Notes: generated by a model from the letters alone, not told the origin. DNA of 64,000 nt from Delftia tsuruhatensis NBRC 16741 (GCF_001571325.1 NZ_BCTO01000012.1:1-64000), one strand, 5' to 3'; shown: positions 46,021-58,098, counted from the stretch's first letter. Numbers and translations: made by a program.

Positions 46021-46683
46021 ATGACCCAGGTTGGACCAGGGGCCGAAATGCCCAGCGCAAACGATGCATCGCTGCAGACCTGGCAGGCATCTTGGCAGCA
46101 TGCCTGGTCCGCACTGGGCGCCAGCGCGCCGCAGCCTGTGCTGGCCGAGCTGCTGCAAAGCTACAGCGAGCCCCAGCGCCACTACCACACGCTGCAGCAT
46201 CTGGGCGAGGCCATGGGCCTGCTGCAGCCGGCGCTGGGCCTGGCCGCGCACCCCGGCGAGGTGGCGCTGGCGCTGTGGTTCCATGATGCCGTCTACGAAA
46301 CCCAGGCCAAGGACAACGAGGCGCGCAGCGCCGACTGGGCCGTGGCCGTGGTGCGCGGGCAGGGCCTGCCGGCGGAGGTGGCCGGGCGCGTGCACGGCCT
46401 GATCATGGCGACCTGCCACACTGCACAGCCGTCCGGGATCGACGCCCAACTGCTGGTGGATGCCGACCTGGGCATTCTCGCGGCCGACCCTCTGCGGTTT
46501 GCCGAATACGAGTTGCAGGTGCGGGCCGAGTACGAATGGGTGCCCTTGCCGCTGTACCGCACCAAGCGCCGCGAGGTGCTGCAGGGCTTCATGCAGCGCG
46601 AGGCCATCTACTGCACTGACTGGTTCCGGCAACGGCTGGAGGCGCGGGCGCGGTGCAACCTCGCGCAGGCGCTGGGTTTGTAG
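46021..46683 (+). CDS. Predicted HD-superfamily phosphohydrolase
   Basis: A 220-residue protein with metal-binding HD-type residues: R-H-Y-H-T-L-Q-H (about 55-62), W-F-H-D-A-V-Y (about 85-91) and L-V-D-A-D-L-G-I-L (about 146-154). It belongs to a family often named predicted metal-dependent HD phosphohydrolase, misnamed in databases after an NMDA receptor subunit. Substrate unknown. It lies 18 bases after the CSD-DUF1294 gene and probably shares its transcript. Confidence 0.85.
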   Translation: MTQVGPGAEMPSANDASLQTWQASWQHAWSALGASAPQPVLAELLQSYSEPQRHYHTLQHLGEAMGLLQPALGLAAHPGEVALALWFHDAVYETQAKDNEARSADWAVAVVRGQGLPAEVAGRVHGLIMATCHTAQPSGIDAQLLVDADLGILAADPLRFAEYELQVRAEYEWVPLPLYRTKRREVLQGFMQREAIYCTDWFRQRLEARARCNLAQALGL

Positions 46684-46793
46684 GCGGCGCCTGCGTCGGC
46701 ATCCTATGATCGGGGGCTGCTGCGGGCCGTGCAGGCCTGCCTCCCTTTCTTTCTTATCTTGCCCAGGCTCTGCCTGGCTCACCGGACGCGCAG

Positions 46794-48011
46794 ATGACCA
46801 CCCTTGGAACCCCTTACTCCCCCCATGCCACCAAAGTCATGCTGCTGGGCAGCGGCGAACTCGGCAAGGAAGTGCTGATCGCGCTGCAGCGCCTGGGCGT
46901 GGAAACCATTGCCGTGGACCGCTACGAGAACGCGCCCGGTCAGCAGGTGGCCCACCACGCACGCACCATCACCATGAGCGATCCGGCCCAGCTCAAGGCC
47001 TTGATCGAGGCCGAGAAACCCCACCTGGTCGTGCCCGAGATCGAGGCCATTGCCACGCCCATGCTCGAAGAGCTGGAAGCGGCAGGCGTGGTCACCGTGA
47101 TCCCCACGGCCCGCGCCGCGCGCCTGACCATGGACCGCGAAGGCATTCGCCGCCTGGCCGCCGAGACGCTGGGCCTGGCCACCAGCCCTTACCGCTTCTG
47201 TGATTCGCAGCAGGAACTGCAGGCTGCCATCGACGGCACGGATGGCCAGCCCGCCATCGGCTTTCCCTGCGTGGTCAAGCCCGTGATGAGCAGCTCGGGC
47301 AAGGGCCAGAGCAAGCTGGACGGCCCGGACGACGTGGCCAAGGCCTGGGACTACGCCATGGCCGGCGGCCGCGTGAGCCATGGCCGTGTGATCGTCGAAG
47401 GCTTCATCGACTTCGACTACGAAATCACCCAGCTCACGGTGCGCGCCAAGGGTGCGGACGGCCAGGTGCAGACGCATTTCTGCGATCCGATCGGCCACAT
47501 CCAGCAGTCCGGCGACTATGTGGAAAGCTGGCAGCCCCATCCCATGCACCCGGCGGCGCTGCAGAAGTCGCGCGACATCGCCAAGGCGGTGACCGACGAC
47601 CTGGGCGGCCTGGGCCTGTTTGGCGTGGAGCTGTTCGTCAAGGGCGAGCAGGTCTGGTTCAGCGAAGTCTCGCCGCGCCCGCACGACACGGGGCTGGTCA
47701 CGCTGGCCACGCAGTGGCAAAGCGAGTTCGAGCTGCATGCGCGCGCCATCCTGGGCCTGCCCGTGGATGCCTCGCTGCGCAATCCCGGCGCCAGCGCCGT
47801 GATCTATGGCGGGCAGGATGCCGAAGGCCTGGTGTTCGACGGCGTGGACGAGGCCCTGGCCGTGCCGGGCACGGACTTGCGCCTGTTCGGCAAGCCAGAG
47901 AGCTTCGTCAAGCGCCGCATGGGCGTGGCCCTGGCGCGCGCCCAGGATGTGGAGCAGGCGCGAACCAACGCCAAGCTGGCCGCCAGCAAGGTCCGGCCGC
48001 GCAAGCCCTGA
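46794..48011 (+). CDS. purT: Formate-dependent GAR transformylase (PurT)
   Basis: A 405-residue ATP-grasp enzyme that makes formyl-GAR from formate, ATP and GAR in purine synthesis, independent of folate. G-S-G-E-L-G-K-E at the N-terminal P-loop-like region, [15 protein letters not shown] (about 157-171), and [10 protein letters not shown] (about 287-296), all PurT hallmarks. It ends at a strong bidirectional terminator. Confidence 0.95.
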   Translation: MTTLGTPYSPHATKVMLLGSGELGKEVLIALQRLGVETIAVDRYENAPGQQVAHHARTITMSDPAQLKALIEAEKPHLVVPEIEAIATPMLEELEAAGVVTVIPTARAARLTMDREGIRRLAAETLGLATSPYRFCDSQQELQAAIDGTDGQPAIGFPCVVKPVMSSSGKGQSKLDGPDDVAKAWDYAMAGGRVSHGRVIVEGFIDFDYEITQLTVRAKGADGQVQTHFCDPIGHIQQSGDYVESWQPHPMHPAALQKSRDIAKAVTDDLGGLGLFGVELFVKGEQVWFSEVSPRPHDTGLVTLATQWQSEFELHARAILGLPVDASLRNPGASAVIYGGQDAEGLVFDGVDEALAVPGTDLRLFGKPESFVKRRMGVALARAQDVEQARTNAKLAASKVRPRKP

Positions 48012-48027
48012 GGCGCTGCCCAATGAC

Positions 48028-48063
48028 AAAGCCGCCGTCCCTTTGCCGGGCGGCGGCTTTTTT
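48028..48063. terminator. Bidirectional terminator between purT and mscS-type gene
   Basis: Stem GCCGCCGTCC / GGGCGGCGGC (one G-T pair) with A-run left and T-run right. The flanking genes converge. Confidence 0.88.
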
Positions 48064-48078
48064 CATGGGGTACCGGCC

Positions 48079-48759
48079 TTAGTTGGTCGTGTGCATGGGA
48101 GGCTGCGAGGGCTGGGCATCATGCGGCGTGGTCAGCCGGATGGCGCGCTCCTCCTCGCCATGGCTGGCATGCTCGCCATCCGCGCCCAGGCCCCCCTTCC
48201 AGCGCCGGACCACGCGCTGGAAGATCAGCGAGTTGGGGATCTGCAGCAGATTGGGCGAGCCATCGGGCGCATGGGCATCCTGCAAGGTGGTGTAGAGCAT
48301 GTTGATGTCGATCACGCGGCCCTTGGCACCGGGCTTTTCGGCCGTGTCCAGCACCTCGATGTAGTCGCCCAGGCGAAAGGGCCCGACGATGACGATGAGC
48401 AGGGCGCAGAACAGGTTGGACAGCACGCTCCAGGCCGCAAAGAAGGCCACGGCGCCCACGGTGGCAAAGCCGGTGAAGGCCGTCCACAGCACGGTGGCCG
48501 AGACGCCCAGGCGCTCCAGTACCAGCGGCACGGTGGCGGCGATGAGAATCCAGCGGAACACGCCGCGCAGCGGCACCAGCAGCTCCGGCGGCAGGCCGTA
48601 GTGCCTGCCCGCGCGTGCGATCAGCCGGCGAACCAGGCGATTGAGCAGCCAAGCCGCACCGATGATCAGCAGGATCTGGGCACCGGGGATGATGAACTCC
48701 AGCCAATCCTGCATCCATGCGGGCAGGTGCGCTTGAAAACGACGCATAACTTCAAACAT
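48079..48759 (-). CDS. Small-conductance mechanosensitive channel (MscS family)
   Basis: A 226-residue MscS-type channel. Helices at about residues 20-40, 62-82 and 88-118; the last is the pore helix with the G/A pattern (F-A-T-V-G-A-V-A-F-F-A-A-W-S-V-L-S-N). The beta domain begins G-P-F-R-L-G-D-Y-I-E-V and G-R-V-I-D-I-N-M-L-Y-T-T, but the C-terminal part is short and ends in a charged tail rich in Glu and His, so it is shorter than E. coli MscS (286 aa). It would release solutes on hypo-osmotic shock. Confidence 0.88.
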   Translation of the reverse strand: MFEVMRRFQAHLPAWMQDWLEFIIPGAQILLIIGAAWLLNRLVRRLIARAGRHYGLPPELLVPLRGVFRWILIAATVPLVLERLGVSATVLWTAFTGFATVGAVAFFAAWSVLSNLFCALLIVIVGPFRLGDYIEVLDTAEKPGAKGRVIDINMLYTTLQDAHAPDGSPNLLQIPNSLIFQRVVRRWKGGLGADGEHASHGEEERAIRLTTPHDAQPSQPPMHTTN

Positions 48760-48855
48760 TCAGGAAACAGCAATCCGCATTCAGGACCCGGATGCGCGGC
48801 TTGCGCGCGCCCGGCATTGAGCTGCGATCGTAAGCGCAGGCGCAAGGCCCGGCAG

Positions 48856-49929
48856 TCAGGTGCGGCGCTGCTCCACCGTGTCCATCTGCATCTCGAAGCT
48901 GAAGAAGCGGTCGCGCCCCTGCGCCTTGGCCGCGTACAGGGCCTGGTCGGCGCGCATGAGCATGGCTTCGGCGCTGGTGTATTCGTCGGGGACGCAGGTG
49001 GTGATGCCGCCCGACAGCGTGAGGCCCGATTCATGGGGTGAGTCGGGGTGGCGTATGCGCAGCACGCGCAGCATCTGGCCCACGGCACGCGCGAACGTCA
49101 TGGCCCCCGAGCGTGGCGTGCGCGGCAGGATGAGCGCGAATTCCTCGCCGCCATAGCGCGCCGCCACGTCACGCGGGCGCACGCAGACCTCGCGCAGCAG
49201 GCGGCCTATCTGTTTCAGGCATTCATCGCCATGCACATGGCCATAGGTGTCGTTGTAGCGCTTGAAATGGTCCAGGTCGCAGAGCATCAGCGTCAGCGGC
49301 TGGCCCTCGCGGCGGGCCGAGGCGATCTCGGCATGCAGGATGCGGTCGAAGCCTCGGCGGTTGACCAGGCCCGTGAGCTGGTCGAGCTCGACCATTTCGT
49401 TGAGCTTCTGGTTGGCCTCATGCAGCTCGGCCGACAGCGATACCAGGCGCCGGCGCATGTCCAGCAGGCGGCGCATGGCGCGCAGCTTGGCCACGAGCAC
49501 GATGGGCTTGACGGGCTTGACCAGGTAGTCGTCGCCTCCGGCCTCGATGCCGCGCCACACGTCCAGGTCATTGTCCAGTCCGGACAGGAAGATGACGGGC
49601 GTCCACTCGCCGGGCTCGGCCTCGCGCAGCTGGCGGGCCACCCAGTAGCCGTCCTCGCCCGGCAGACGGATGTCGAGCAGCACGAGGTCGGGGCGCTGCT
49701 CGCGGAACAGTGCCAGGGCGCTGGGGCCATCGGCAGCCTCCAGCACGCGGGTCACGCCCGCATGCAGCAGCTCGCTGACCAGACTGGTGCGTACCGAGGC
49801 CTGGTCTTCCACGACCAGCACGCAAAACGGCGATGCCTCGTCCGTCGGCTTGGCGAAGCGCGCTCCGGTGGGCTCGATGGCGGGAGAGTCGGTGCTGTCG
49901 GTGGGCGAAGGTGGTGGGGCAGCGGGCAT
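48856..49929 (-). CDS. Response regulator with GGDEF domain (diguanylate cyclase)
   Basis: A 357-residue PleD-like protein. REC domain about residues 36-155 with phospho-acceptor Asp86 (L-V-L-L-D-I-R-L-P-G) and Lys in V-K-P; a coiled linker (about 160-182); GGDEF domain about 183-350 with intact G-G-E-E-F at 260-264 and the inhibitory I-site R-P-R-D at 251-254. It should make cyclic di-GMP when phosphorylated and be feedback-inhibited. The sensor kinase is not in the window. Cyclic di-GMP often controls pili such as the Tad system here, but a link is only a guess. Confidence 0.93.
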   Translation of the reverse strand: MPAAPPPSPTDSTDSPAIEPTGARFAKPTDEASPFCVLVVEDQASVRTSLVSELLHAGVTRVLEAADGPSALALFREQRPDLVLLDIRLPGEDGYWVARQLREAEPGEWTPVIFLSGLDNDLDVWRGIEAGGDDYLVKPVKPIVLVAKLRAMRRLLDMRRRLVSLSAELHEANQKLNEMVELDQLTGLVNRRGFDRILHAEIASARREGQPLTLMLCDLDHFKRYNDTYGHVHGDECLKQIGRLLREVCVRPRDVAARYGGEEFALILPRTPRSGAMTFARAVGQMLRVLRIRHPDSPHESGLTLSGGITTCVPDEYTSAEAMLMRADQALYAAKAQGRDRFFSFEMQMDTVEQRRT

Positions 49930-50048
49930 GGCCTTCAGGGTTGTGAGACCAGAAATGGGTCAGGGGGCTGCGCAGTACGCGGCATGGGGGTGGCGCCAGT
50001 GTAAGTCGGTCGTTGTATTCGTGTGCGATTGTGGATGCCCGGCTTTCT

Positions 50049-51065
50049 TCAGGCCAGGGGCAGGTCCGTGCGGGCCCGGCTGGCTTCGTCGTGCCATTGC
50101 ACGAAGGCGTCGGCGGCCGCACACAGGCGTGGGTTGCCCAGTTGCTGCAGCAGCCTGCAAGCTGCAAAGCCCTGGGCTTTTTCGTCATAGGCAAGCGCCC
50201 ACTGGCGGCGCTCTTGCCGCGTCTGCTCGGGCTGGGGCCAGCGGCGCAGCGAGGTGGACAGTCCGGTCAGGCCCATGCGCCAGGGCTTGCCCGATACGCG
50301 GGCGCGAAAGCACTGCTGGCGCTCGCACAGCAGGGCATAGAGCGGGTCCACCTGCAAGGCGTCGAACAGCTGCGTGACGGCAGGGTCGTCGGGTGCGAAA
50401 TCGGTATGCGTGACGATGACACGCAGGCCCTTGGGCGTTTCATAGACGCGCAGCCCCCAGTCGGCATGGCTTTGGTGGAAGGCCTGCACGCGCTCCATGG
50501 CGCGTGCGGACGGCGAGTCCGTGGCCGCGCGCCGGCGCGCCTGCCGCGCCTCCCACCAGCGCTGCACGCGCCGCATGGCCAGGAACAGCAGCAGCACGAC
50601 CAGCGCTGTGGCCACCATCCTCGAATTGTTCTTGTGCGGTGCCAGCCGGGCCAGCCAGGTGGCGGCCGAAGCCAACAAAAGCAGGGTCACGACGGGAAAG
50701 CGCACAGCGCTGGGCGGCTCGGGCAGGTCGATATCGGCGATGGCCACGCGCTCGGTGTTCAGGCAGTGGGCGCCGTAGCTGTTGCGCGTCATCACCGTGC
50801 CGTCGCGCCGCTGCAGGACTTCTTCGCGTATGGGGGTGCTGAAGCCGTCGAGCGCGTACTCGTTCTTCCATTCCATGCGCGGCTCGCCTGGGGGCAGCGC
50901 CGCATTGCGGGCGTCTTGCAGGGCCTTGGCGGCACGCTCCTGGGCGTGGGCCTGGGCAGCCTCCTGGCTGGTGTCGGACCATCCCCAGCGCTGGACGGTG
51001 ATGCCGTGGGTGGGGCGGCTTTCATGCCGCAGGCGCGCCTGCGCCCAGTAGGTGGGGATGTGCAT
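50049..51065 (-). CDS. Hypothetical membrane protein
   Basis: A 338-residue protein I cannot assign. Residues 1-120 are soluble and polar (with a conserved-looking W-A-Q-A-R and W-G-W-S-D), then two closely spaced hydrophobic helices at about 122-140 and 147-163, then a basic stretch (R-R-V-Q-R-W-W-E-A-R-Q-A-R-R-R) and a C-terminal soluble domain (about 180-338) with G-L-R-V-Y-E-T-P-K-G-L-R-V-I-V-T-H. This order suggests both ends on the cytoplasmic side. The gene follows lysS on the same strand after a hairpin terminator. Confidence 0.75.
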   Translation of the reverse strand: MHIPTYWAQARLRHESRPTHGITVQRWGWSDTSQEAAQAHAQERAAKALQDARNAALPPGEPRMEWKNEYALDGFSTPIREEVLQRRDGTVMTRNSYGAHCLNTERVAIADIDLPEPPSAVRFPVVTLLLLASAATWLARLAPHKNNSRMVATALVVLLLFLAMRRVQRWWEARQARRRAATDSPSARAMERVQAFHQSHADWGLRVYETPKGLRVIVTHTDFAPDDPAVTQLFDALQVDPLYALLCERQQCFRARVSGKPWRMGLTGLSTSLRRWPQPEQTRQERRQWALAYDEKAQGFAACRLLQQLGNPRLCAAADAFVQWHDEASRARTDLPLA

Positions 51066-51084
51066 GGCGAGCCAGTATAGGGAA

Positions 51085-51118
51085 AAGCCGCCTGGCTCCC
51101 AAGGGAACGCAGGCGGCT
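51085..51118 (-). terminator. Terminator downstream of lysS
   Basis: Stem GCCGCCTG / CAGGCGGC with a 14-base loop; on the minus strand it is followed by TTTTCCC. It lies between lysS and the hypothetical membrane protein gene. Confidence 0.7.
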
Positions 51119-51156
51119 TCAGTTGGCCATGCGCGCAGGCGCTGGATGCCGGGGGG

Positions 51157-52716
<1,560 letters not shown>

Positions 52717-52962
52717 GACAATGAGCGCCAGCGCAAAACGCCGAGGGGCCGGAAAAAAGCCGGAGGGGAAAATCGGGGAAAGCCGAAAAAAAGCCAGGCG
52801 GGAAGGGCTGGAAAATGCAGCGGCAGCAGCAAATGCCACCGGCAGGCCCCGCAGCTGGCGGGCTGAATCCGCGATTTTAAGTTTTTTGCCGCGCTTTCGG
52901 TGCGTGGTGCCGTCAATGTGCCGGACCTTGCTGCGGTATGACGCCGCAGGACCGCCAATTCG

Positions 52963-53637
52963 TCAGTGCGCGGCGGGCGGGGGGCCGGGCGCCGTCCCCT
53001 GCGAATTGCCTATGCCGCTGCGTTCCAGCACATCCGCCACCAGCTCCAGCCGCACCAGCGGGCTGTCCAAGGCCATCAGTTGCTGCTTGATGGACACGGG
53101 CAGGGGCAGCAGCTCGGTCCAGCGGTTGGCCACCCAGCCGCAGTCGCCCATCTGTTCGGCGCTGGGCAGCCGGGCATGGTCGGCGTCGGTGGATCGTGCG
53201 TGCAGCTGCATCAGCACCTGGGCCAGGGCCTGGGCCGTGGCGAGCAGGTGATCGGGGACGGGGACGGCGGTGTCGGCAGGCAGCAACTGCACATCGGCCA
53301 CCCACAGGCCGTGGGGCAGCTGCCGGTGATCCTGCATGCGAAAGCGCTGCGTGCCCTCGCACTGCAGGTGCAGCAGGCCGGGCTGGGGCTGCTGCAGCTG
53401 GACGATGCGTGCCAGCGTGCCCACGGCATGCAGCTGCTCGGCGGCCGCACCGGCCTTGCGCACTTCGCTGCCGGCCTGCAATGCCACCACGCCGAAGGGG
53501 GCTCCCGTGCGCTCGCACTTGCGGATCATGTCGAGGTAGCGGACCTCGAAGACGCGAAGGCTCAGCAGGCCTTGGGGAAAAAGGACGCTGCCCAGGGGGA
53601 AAAGCGGCAGGGAGTGCAGTGCGGTATGGGCGGTCAT
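52963..53637 (-). CDS. LON substrate-binding-domain protein
   Basis: A 224-residue protein with only the N-terminal LON domain: L-P-L-F-P-L-G-S-V-L-F-P-Q-G-L-L-S-L-R-V-F-E-V-R-Y at residues 10-34 is the family start. It has no AAA+ or protease part. Such stand-alone LON-domain proteins are widespread and of unknown function; they may bind peptides. It is divergent from yggT with 90 bases between starts. Confidence 0.88.
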   Translation of the reverse strand: MTAHTALHSLPLFPLGSVLFPQGLLSLRVFEVRYLDMIRKCERTGAPFGVVALQAGSEVRKAGAAAEQLHAVGTLARIVQLQQPQPGLLHLQCEGTQRFRMQDHRQLPHGLWVADVQLLPADTAVPVPDHLLATAQALAQVLMQLHARSTDADHARLPSAEQMGDCGWVANRWTELLPLPVSIKQQLMALDSPLVRLELVADVLERSGIGNSQGTAPGPPPAAH

Positions 53638-53727
53638 GTGATGGGCGGGATGCGGCAGCTATCATCCCATGCTGTGCCAAGGCCGGCTGGCCGTGGTCCG
53701 ATCTTCCTCTCGCAGTCCTACAACGCC

Positions 53728-54285
53728 ATGCTTTTTCAGATCGTTTCCTTTTTGCTCGACGTGGTCGTTGGCCTGCTGACCGGCGTCTGCCTGTTGCGCA
53801 TGTACATGCAGGCCCAGCGCATTCCCTTCGGCAACCCGGTCGGCCAACTGGTGTTTGCGCTGTCCGACTGGATCGTGATGCCGCTGCGCCGCGTCATCAA
53901 GCCGGCCGGGCGCTGGGACATGTCCAGCCTGATCGCGGCCTTCCTGCTGCAGATGCTGCAGTTCGTGCTGCTGTGGCTGCTGATGGGCGGGCAGTCCAAT
54001 GTGGTCGCCCTGCCGTGGCTGGCCCTGTGCGGCCTGGTGCGCGTGGCGCTGTCGGGCATGGTGGGCGTGCTGCTGATCTATGTCATCTTGTCGTGGGTGC
54101 AGCCGCAGTCGCCGATGTACGGCGTGCTGCAGCGCCTGTCCGAGCCCATGCTGCGGCCCATTCGCCGCATCGTGCCCCTGATCGGCGGTATCGATCTGTC
54201 GGCACTGGTGGCCCTGGTGCTGCTGCAGATTGCGCTGATGGTGCTGGGCTATATCCAGGGCTCGGGCCTGATGTTGCTGGCCTGA
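53728..54285 (+). CDS. YggT family membrane protein
   Basis: A 185-residue protein made of two YggT units, each a helix pair: about residues 1-25 and 65-85, then about 90-120 and 160-182, with the repeated R-x-x-x-P-F/P-x-x-R-x-I motif (P-L-R-R-V-I-K-P near 52-60; L-R-P-I-R-R-I-V-P near 142-150). In E. coli YggT is linked to osmotic/turgor behaviour; exact role open. ATG at 53728 is chosen; the frame extension to 52966 runs opposite the LON gene and is not coding. Confidence 0.9.
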   Translation: MLFQIVSFLLDVVVGLLTGVCLLRMYMQAQRIPFGNPVGQLVFALSDWIVMPLRRVIKPAGRWDMSSLIAAFLLQMLQFVLLWLLMGGQSNVVALPWLALCGLVRVALSGMVGVLLIYVILSWVQPQSPMYGVLQRLSEPMLRPIRRIVPLIGGIDLSALVALVLLQIALMVLGYIQGSGLMLLA

Positions 54286-54307
54286 TTTCCCCAGTTTCCC
54301 GGACGTG

Positions 54308-54346
54308 AAAAAGCCGCCGCAGGCACCCACCTGCGGCGGCTTTTTT
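54308..54346. terminator. Bidirectional terminator between yggT and accD
   Basis: Stem AAGCCGCCGCAGG / CCTGCGGCGGCTT with a short loop, A-run left and T-run right. yggT (plus) and accD (minus) converge here. Confidence 0.9.
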
Positions 54347-54362
54347 GTGTCTGCGCGAGGCT

Positions 54363-55238
54363 TTACTGAACAGCGTCGGCCGGCAGGCGCTGCAGCATGG
54401 CAAGCGATGCGGCGATGCGGTCGCGCAGCTCGCGGCGGTCCACGATCATGTCCACGGCGCCCTTGTCCTGCAGGAACTCGGCGCGCTGGAAGCCTTCGGG
54501 CAGCTTCACGCGCACGGTGGTCTCGATCACGCGCGGGCCGGCGAAGCCGACCAGGGTCTTGGGCTCGGCAATGACGATGTCTCCTACGAAGGCGAAGCTG
54601 GCGGAGACGCCGCCGAAGGTGGGGTCGGTCAGCACCGAGACGTAGGGCAGGCCCTTCTTGGCCAGGCGCGTGAGCGCTGCATTGGCCTTGGCCATCTGCA
54701 TCAGGCTCAGCAGGCCTTCCTGCATGCGCGCGCCGCCGGTGGCGGTGAAGCAGATGAAGGGGACCTTCTGCTCGATGGCGGTCTCGACGCCACGCACGAA
54801 GCGCTCGCCGACCACGGAGCCCATGGAGCCGCCCATGAATTCGAACTCGAAGCAGGCTGCGACCACATTGACGCTCTTGATGGCGCCGCCCATGACGACC
54901 AGGGCATCGGTCTCGCCGGTGTTCTCCAGCGCTTCCTTGAGGCGCTCGGGGTACTTGCGGCTGTCCTTGAACTTCAGGGCGTCGACAGGAATGACTTCCT
55001 GGCCGATCTCATAGCGGCCTTCGGCATCCAGGAAATGGTTCAGGCGGGCGCGCGCGCCGATGCGGTGATGGTGGCTGCAGCTGGGGCAGACGTTCTGGTT
55101 TTTCTCCAGATCGGCCTTGTAGAGCACGGTCTCGCAGCTCGGGCACTTGATCCACAGACCTTCGGGGATCTGCTGGAGGCGATCCGTAGGGTTGGTTTGC
55201 TGGATTTTGGCAGGCAGGAGTTTTTCAAGCCAGGACAT
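54363..55238 (-). CDS. accD: Acetyl-CoA carboxylase carboxyltransferase beta subunit
   Basis: A 291-residue subunit that, with AccA, moves CO2 to acetyl-CoA, giving malonyl-CoA for fatty-acid synthesis. The zinc ribbon C-P-S-C...C-P-S-C (Cys32, 35, 51, 54) is intact, and the crotonase-fold part has G-A-R-M-Q-E-G. It follows trpA after 65 bases, as in many proteobacteria where trpFBA-accD form a supra-operon. Confidence 0.96.
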   Translation of the reverse strand: MSWLEKLLPAKIQQTNPTDRLQQIPEGLWIKCPSCETVLYKADLEKNQNVCPSCSHHHRIGARARLNHFLDAEGRYEIGQEVIPVDALKFKDSRKYPERLKEALENTGETDALVVMGGAIKSVNVVAACFEFEFMGGSMGSVVGERFVRGVETAIEQKVPFICFTATGGARMQEGLLSLMQMAKANAALTRLAKKGLPYVSVLTDPTFGGVSASFAFVGDIVIAEPKTLVGFAGPRVIETTVRVKLPEGFQRAEFLQDKGAVDMIVDRRELRDRIAASLAMLQRLPADAVQ

Positions 55239-55303
55239 GGTGTTTCCTTTTCAGGCGCAGGGCATGCGGCACCGGGCCGCATGCAAGGGCTGCATTATGC
55301 GAC

Positions 55304-56113
55304 CTACGCGTCGAGTGCCTTGCGCACGCCGCGCAGGAAGTCGATGGTCAGGGGGACGATCTTTTCGTGGGGCTGGCCGTCCAGCATCTCGATGATGCGG
55401 CTGCCGATCACCACCGCATCGGCCACGCGGCCGATGGCCTGTGCCGTGGCCGCGTCGCGGATGCCGAAGCCCACGCCCACGGGAATGCTCACATGCTCGC
55501 GGATGCGCGGCAGCATGGCTTCCACGGCTGCCGTGTCGAGCGCGCCCGAGCCGGTCACGCCCTTGAGCGAGACGTAGTAGACATAGCCGCTGGCCACGCG
55601 CGCCACCTGCTGCATGCGCTCGGTGGTGGACGTGGGTGCCAGCAGGAAGATGAGATCCATGTCGCGCGCACGCAGTTGCGCGGCGAATGCCTCGCACTCC
55701 TCGGGCGGGTAGTCCACGATGAGCAGGCCGTCGACGCCGGCTTCGGCCGCATCGTCCACGAAGCGGTCCTTGCCGTGGATCTGGTCGTAGCGCTCCACCG
55801 GGTTGGCATAGCCCATCAGCACCACGGGCGTGGTCTGGTTTTTCTGGCGGAACTCGCGCACATAGGCCAGCACCTGCACCAGGCCCACGCCGTTGGCGAT
55901 GGCACGGTCGCCAGCCTTCTGGATGGTGGGGCCGTCGGCCATGGGGTCGGAGAAGGGCACGCCCAGCTCGATCACATCGGCGCCAGCCTCCACCATGCCG
56001 TGCATCAGCGACGGCGTGATGGCCGCGAACGGGAAGCCCGCGGTGATGTAGGGGATCAGGGCCTTGCGGCCATCTTCCTGGAGTTTGGTGAAAGTCGTGG
56101 TGATGCGGCTCAT
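55304..56113 (-). CDS. trpA: Tryptophan synthase alpha chain
   Basis: A 269-residue TIM barrel that cleaves indole-3-glycerol phosphate. Catalytic Glu in [16 protein letters not shown] (about 49) and Asp in [10 protein letters not shown] (about 130 in the usual numbering). ATG at 56113 overlaps the trpB stop (ATGA), so the partner subunits are made together. Confidence 0.96.
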   Translation of the reverse strand: MSRITTTFTKLQEDGRKALIPYITAGFPFAAITPSLMHGMVEAGADVIELGVPFSDPMADGPTIQKAGDRAIANGVGLVQVLAYVREFRQKNQTTPVVLMGYANPVERYDQIHGKDRFVDDAAEAGVDGLLIVDYPPEECEAFAAQLRARDMDLIFLLAPTSTTERMQQVARVASGYVYYVSLKGVTGSGALDTAAVEAMLPRIREHVSIPVGVGFGIRDAATAQAIGRVADAVVIGSRIIEMLDGQPHEKIVPLTIDFLRGVRKALDA

Positions 56114-57366
56114 TGAGCTGCTCCTCCCTTGACCGTGAGCCCGCGCATGGAGGGACGGTCGTAATAGTCGGCGCCCGAGAGATCGGCCACGGTGCCGATG
56201 TCCTTGTCGCCGCGACCGGACAGGTTCACGAGGATGGACTGGTCGGCGCGCATGGTCTTGGCCAGTTGCATGGCATAGGCCACGGCATGGCTGGACTCCA
56301 GGGCGGGAATGATGCCTTCGGTGCGGCACAGGTAGTGGAAGGCGTCCAAGGCCTCCTGGTCCGTGATGCCCACGTATTGGGCGCGGCCCAGTTCCTGCAG
56401 CCAGGCGTGCTCGGGGCCGACGCCGGGATAGTCAAGGCCGGCGCTGATGCTGTGCGTCTCGGTGATCTGGCCGTTCTCGTCCTGTAGGATGAAGGTGCGG
56501 TTGCCGTGCAGCACGCCGCTGCTGCCGCGCTGCAGCGAGGCCGAGTGCTTGCCGCTGTCCAGGCCCTCGCCCGCAGCCTCCACGCCGATCAGGCGCGTGT
56601 TCTCGAACGGGATGTAGGGGTGGAAGATGCCCATGGCATTGCTGCCGCCGCCCACGCAGGCGACCACGGCGTCGGGCTGGCGGTCGGCGCCCAGGAACTC
56701 GGGCATCTGCGTCAGGCATTCCTCGCCGATGACCTTCTGGAAGTCGCGCACCATCGCGGGGTAGGGGTGGGGGCCGGCCACGGTGCCGATGATGTAGAAG
56801 GTGTTGTCCACGTTGGCCACCCAGTCGCGCATGGCCTCGTTGAGCGCATCCTTGAGCGTGCGGCTGCCCGATTCCACCGGCACCACGGTGGCGCCCAGCA
56901 GGCGCATGCGGTAGACGTTGGGGCTTTGGCGCTTCACGTCCTCGGAGCCCATGTAGACGATGCACTCGAGGCCGTAGCGCGCGCAGATGGTGGCCGTGGC
57001 CACGCCGTGCTGGCCGGCGCCCGTCTCGGCAATGATGCGGGGCTTGCCCATGCGCCGGGCGAGCATGGCCTGGCCGATCACGTTGTTGATCTTGTGCGCG
57101 CCCGTGTGGTTGAGGTCTTCGCGCTTGAGGTAGATCTGCGCGCCGCCCATCTCGCGCGACATGCGTGCCGCGTGGTAGACGGGCGAAGGGCGGCCGACGA
57201 AATGGGCCAGCTCGGACTGGAATTCGGCAACGAATTCCGGGTCGTTCTGGTACTTGGCGTAGGCGTCGCGCAGCTCGGTCAGAGCGTGTGTCAGGGTTTC
57301 GCTGGCAAAGCTGCCGCCGAAGCGGCCAAAGTGGCCAGATGCGTCAGGGTACTGGTATTCGAACAT
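56110..57366 (-). CDS. trpB: Tryptophan synthase beta chain
   Basis: A 418-residue PLP enzyme that joins indole and serine. The PLP Lys92 is in H-T-G-A-H-K-I-N-N, and the phosphate-binding Gly-rich loop is [13 protein letters not shown] at 57366 (M-F-E-Y-Q) lies 23 bases inside the 3' end of trpF; another in-frame ATG at 57390 would overlap it further. Confidence 0.96.
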   Translation of the reverse strand: MFEYQYPDASGHFGRFGGSFASETLTHALTELRDAYAKYQNDPEFVAEFQSELAHFVGRPSPVYHAARMSREMGGAQIYLKREDLNHTGAHKINNVIGQAMLARRMGKPRIIAETGAGQHGVATATICARYGLECIVYMGSEDVKRQSPNVYRMRLLGATVVPVESGSRTLKDALNEAMRDWVANVDNTFYIIGTVAGPHPYPAMVRDFQKVIGEECLTQMPEFLGADRQPDAVVACVGGGSNAMGIFHPYIPFENTRLIGVEAAGEGLDSGKHSASLQRGSSGVLHGNRTFILQDENGQITETHSISAGLDYPGVGPEHAWLQELGRAQYVGITDQEALDAFHYLCRTEGIIPALESSHAVAYAMQLAKTMRADQSILVNLSGRGDKDIGTVADLSGADYYDRPSMRGLTVKGGAAQ

Positions 57367-58066
57367 GGCTTGTCTGCAAAAGTTGGTCATCGGCCGCGCG
57401 CACGGCGGCGATGAATCGGTGTATCTTGCCGGCGTCCTTGATGCCCCTGAGGGGCTTGCCGTCGGGACCATCGGCCTCGACGCCGGAACTGACATCAACG
57501 GCCAGCGAGAGTCCTCGCGGGCGCACTTGCAAGATGCCATCGGTCACGTTTGCAGGCGTGAGTCCACCAGACAAAACGAGGTGAGAGGCGACGTTTGGTG
57601 GAAGGAGTGACCAATTGAATGCTTTTCCGCCACCACCATAGCCGTCGACATGGGCGTCGAGCAGTATGGCCTGGGCTTTCGAGTAACGCTGGGCATATTC
57701 TACGAGGTCGAAGCGCGCGGCATCGGGACCAAGGGGAATGCGCGCGGCGCGCAGGAAGGCGCGGGTGCCGCCCGATGTGGCGGCAAGGCAGTCCTCGGGC
57801 GACTCGTCGCCGTGGAACTGCACGCAGGCGCCCGGGATGGCGGCGCAGGCGGCCATCACGTTGGCGGCGCTTTCATTGACGAACAGCAGCACCGGTGTCA
57901 CGAAGGGCGGCAGGCGCCGCGCCAGCTCGGCGGCACGCTGCACCGTCACGGCGCGCGGGCTGGGGGCGTAGAGGACAAAGCCCACGGCGTCGGCGCCGGC
58001 GGCCACGGCTGCGTCCACATCCTGTTCGCGGGTGAGTCCGCAGATCTTGATTCGGGTGCGCTGCAT
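57344..58066 (-). CDS. trpF: Phosphoribosylanthranilate isomerase
   Basis: A 240-residue TIM barrel for the third step of tryptophan synthesis. The catalytic Cys is in [10 protein letters not shown] (residues 5-14) and the Asp near [13 protein letters not shown] at 58066 is chosen because the family starts there. A GTG at 58102 would overlap the truA stop (GTGA) and add 12 residues. Its 3' end overlaps trpB. Confidence 0.94.
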   Translation of the reverse strand: MQRTRIKICGLTREQDVDAAVAAGADAVGFVLYAPSPRAVTVQRAAELARRLPPFVTPVLLFVNESAANVMAACAAIPGACVQFHGDESPEDCLAATSGGTRAFLRAARIPLGPDAARFDLVEYAQRYSKAQAILLDAHVDGYGGGGKAFNWSLLPPNVASHLVLSGGLTPANVTDGILQVRPRGLSLAVDVSSGVEADGPDGKPLRGIKDAGKIHRFIAAVRAADDQLLQTSHVRIPVP

Positions 58067-58098
58067 GGGGGCTGAAGAATGGGGGAAGGCCTGCTCGT

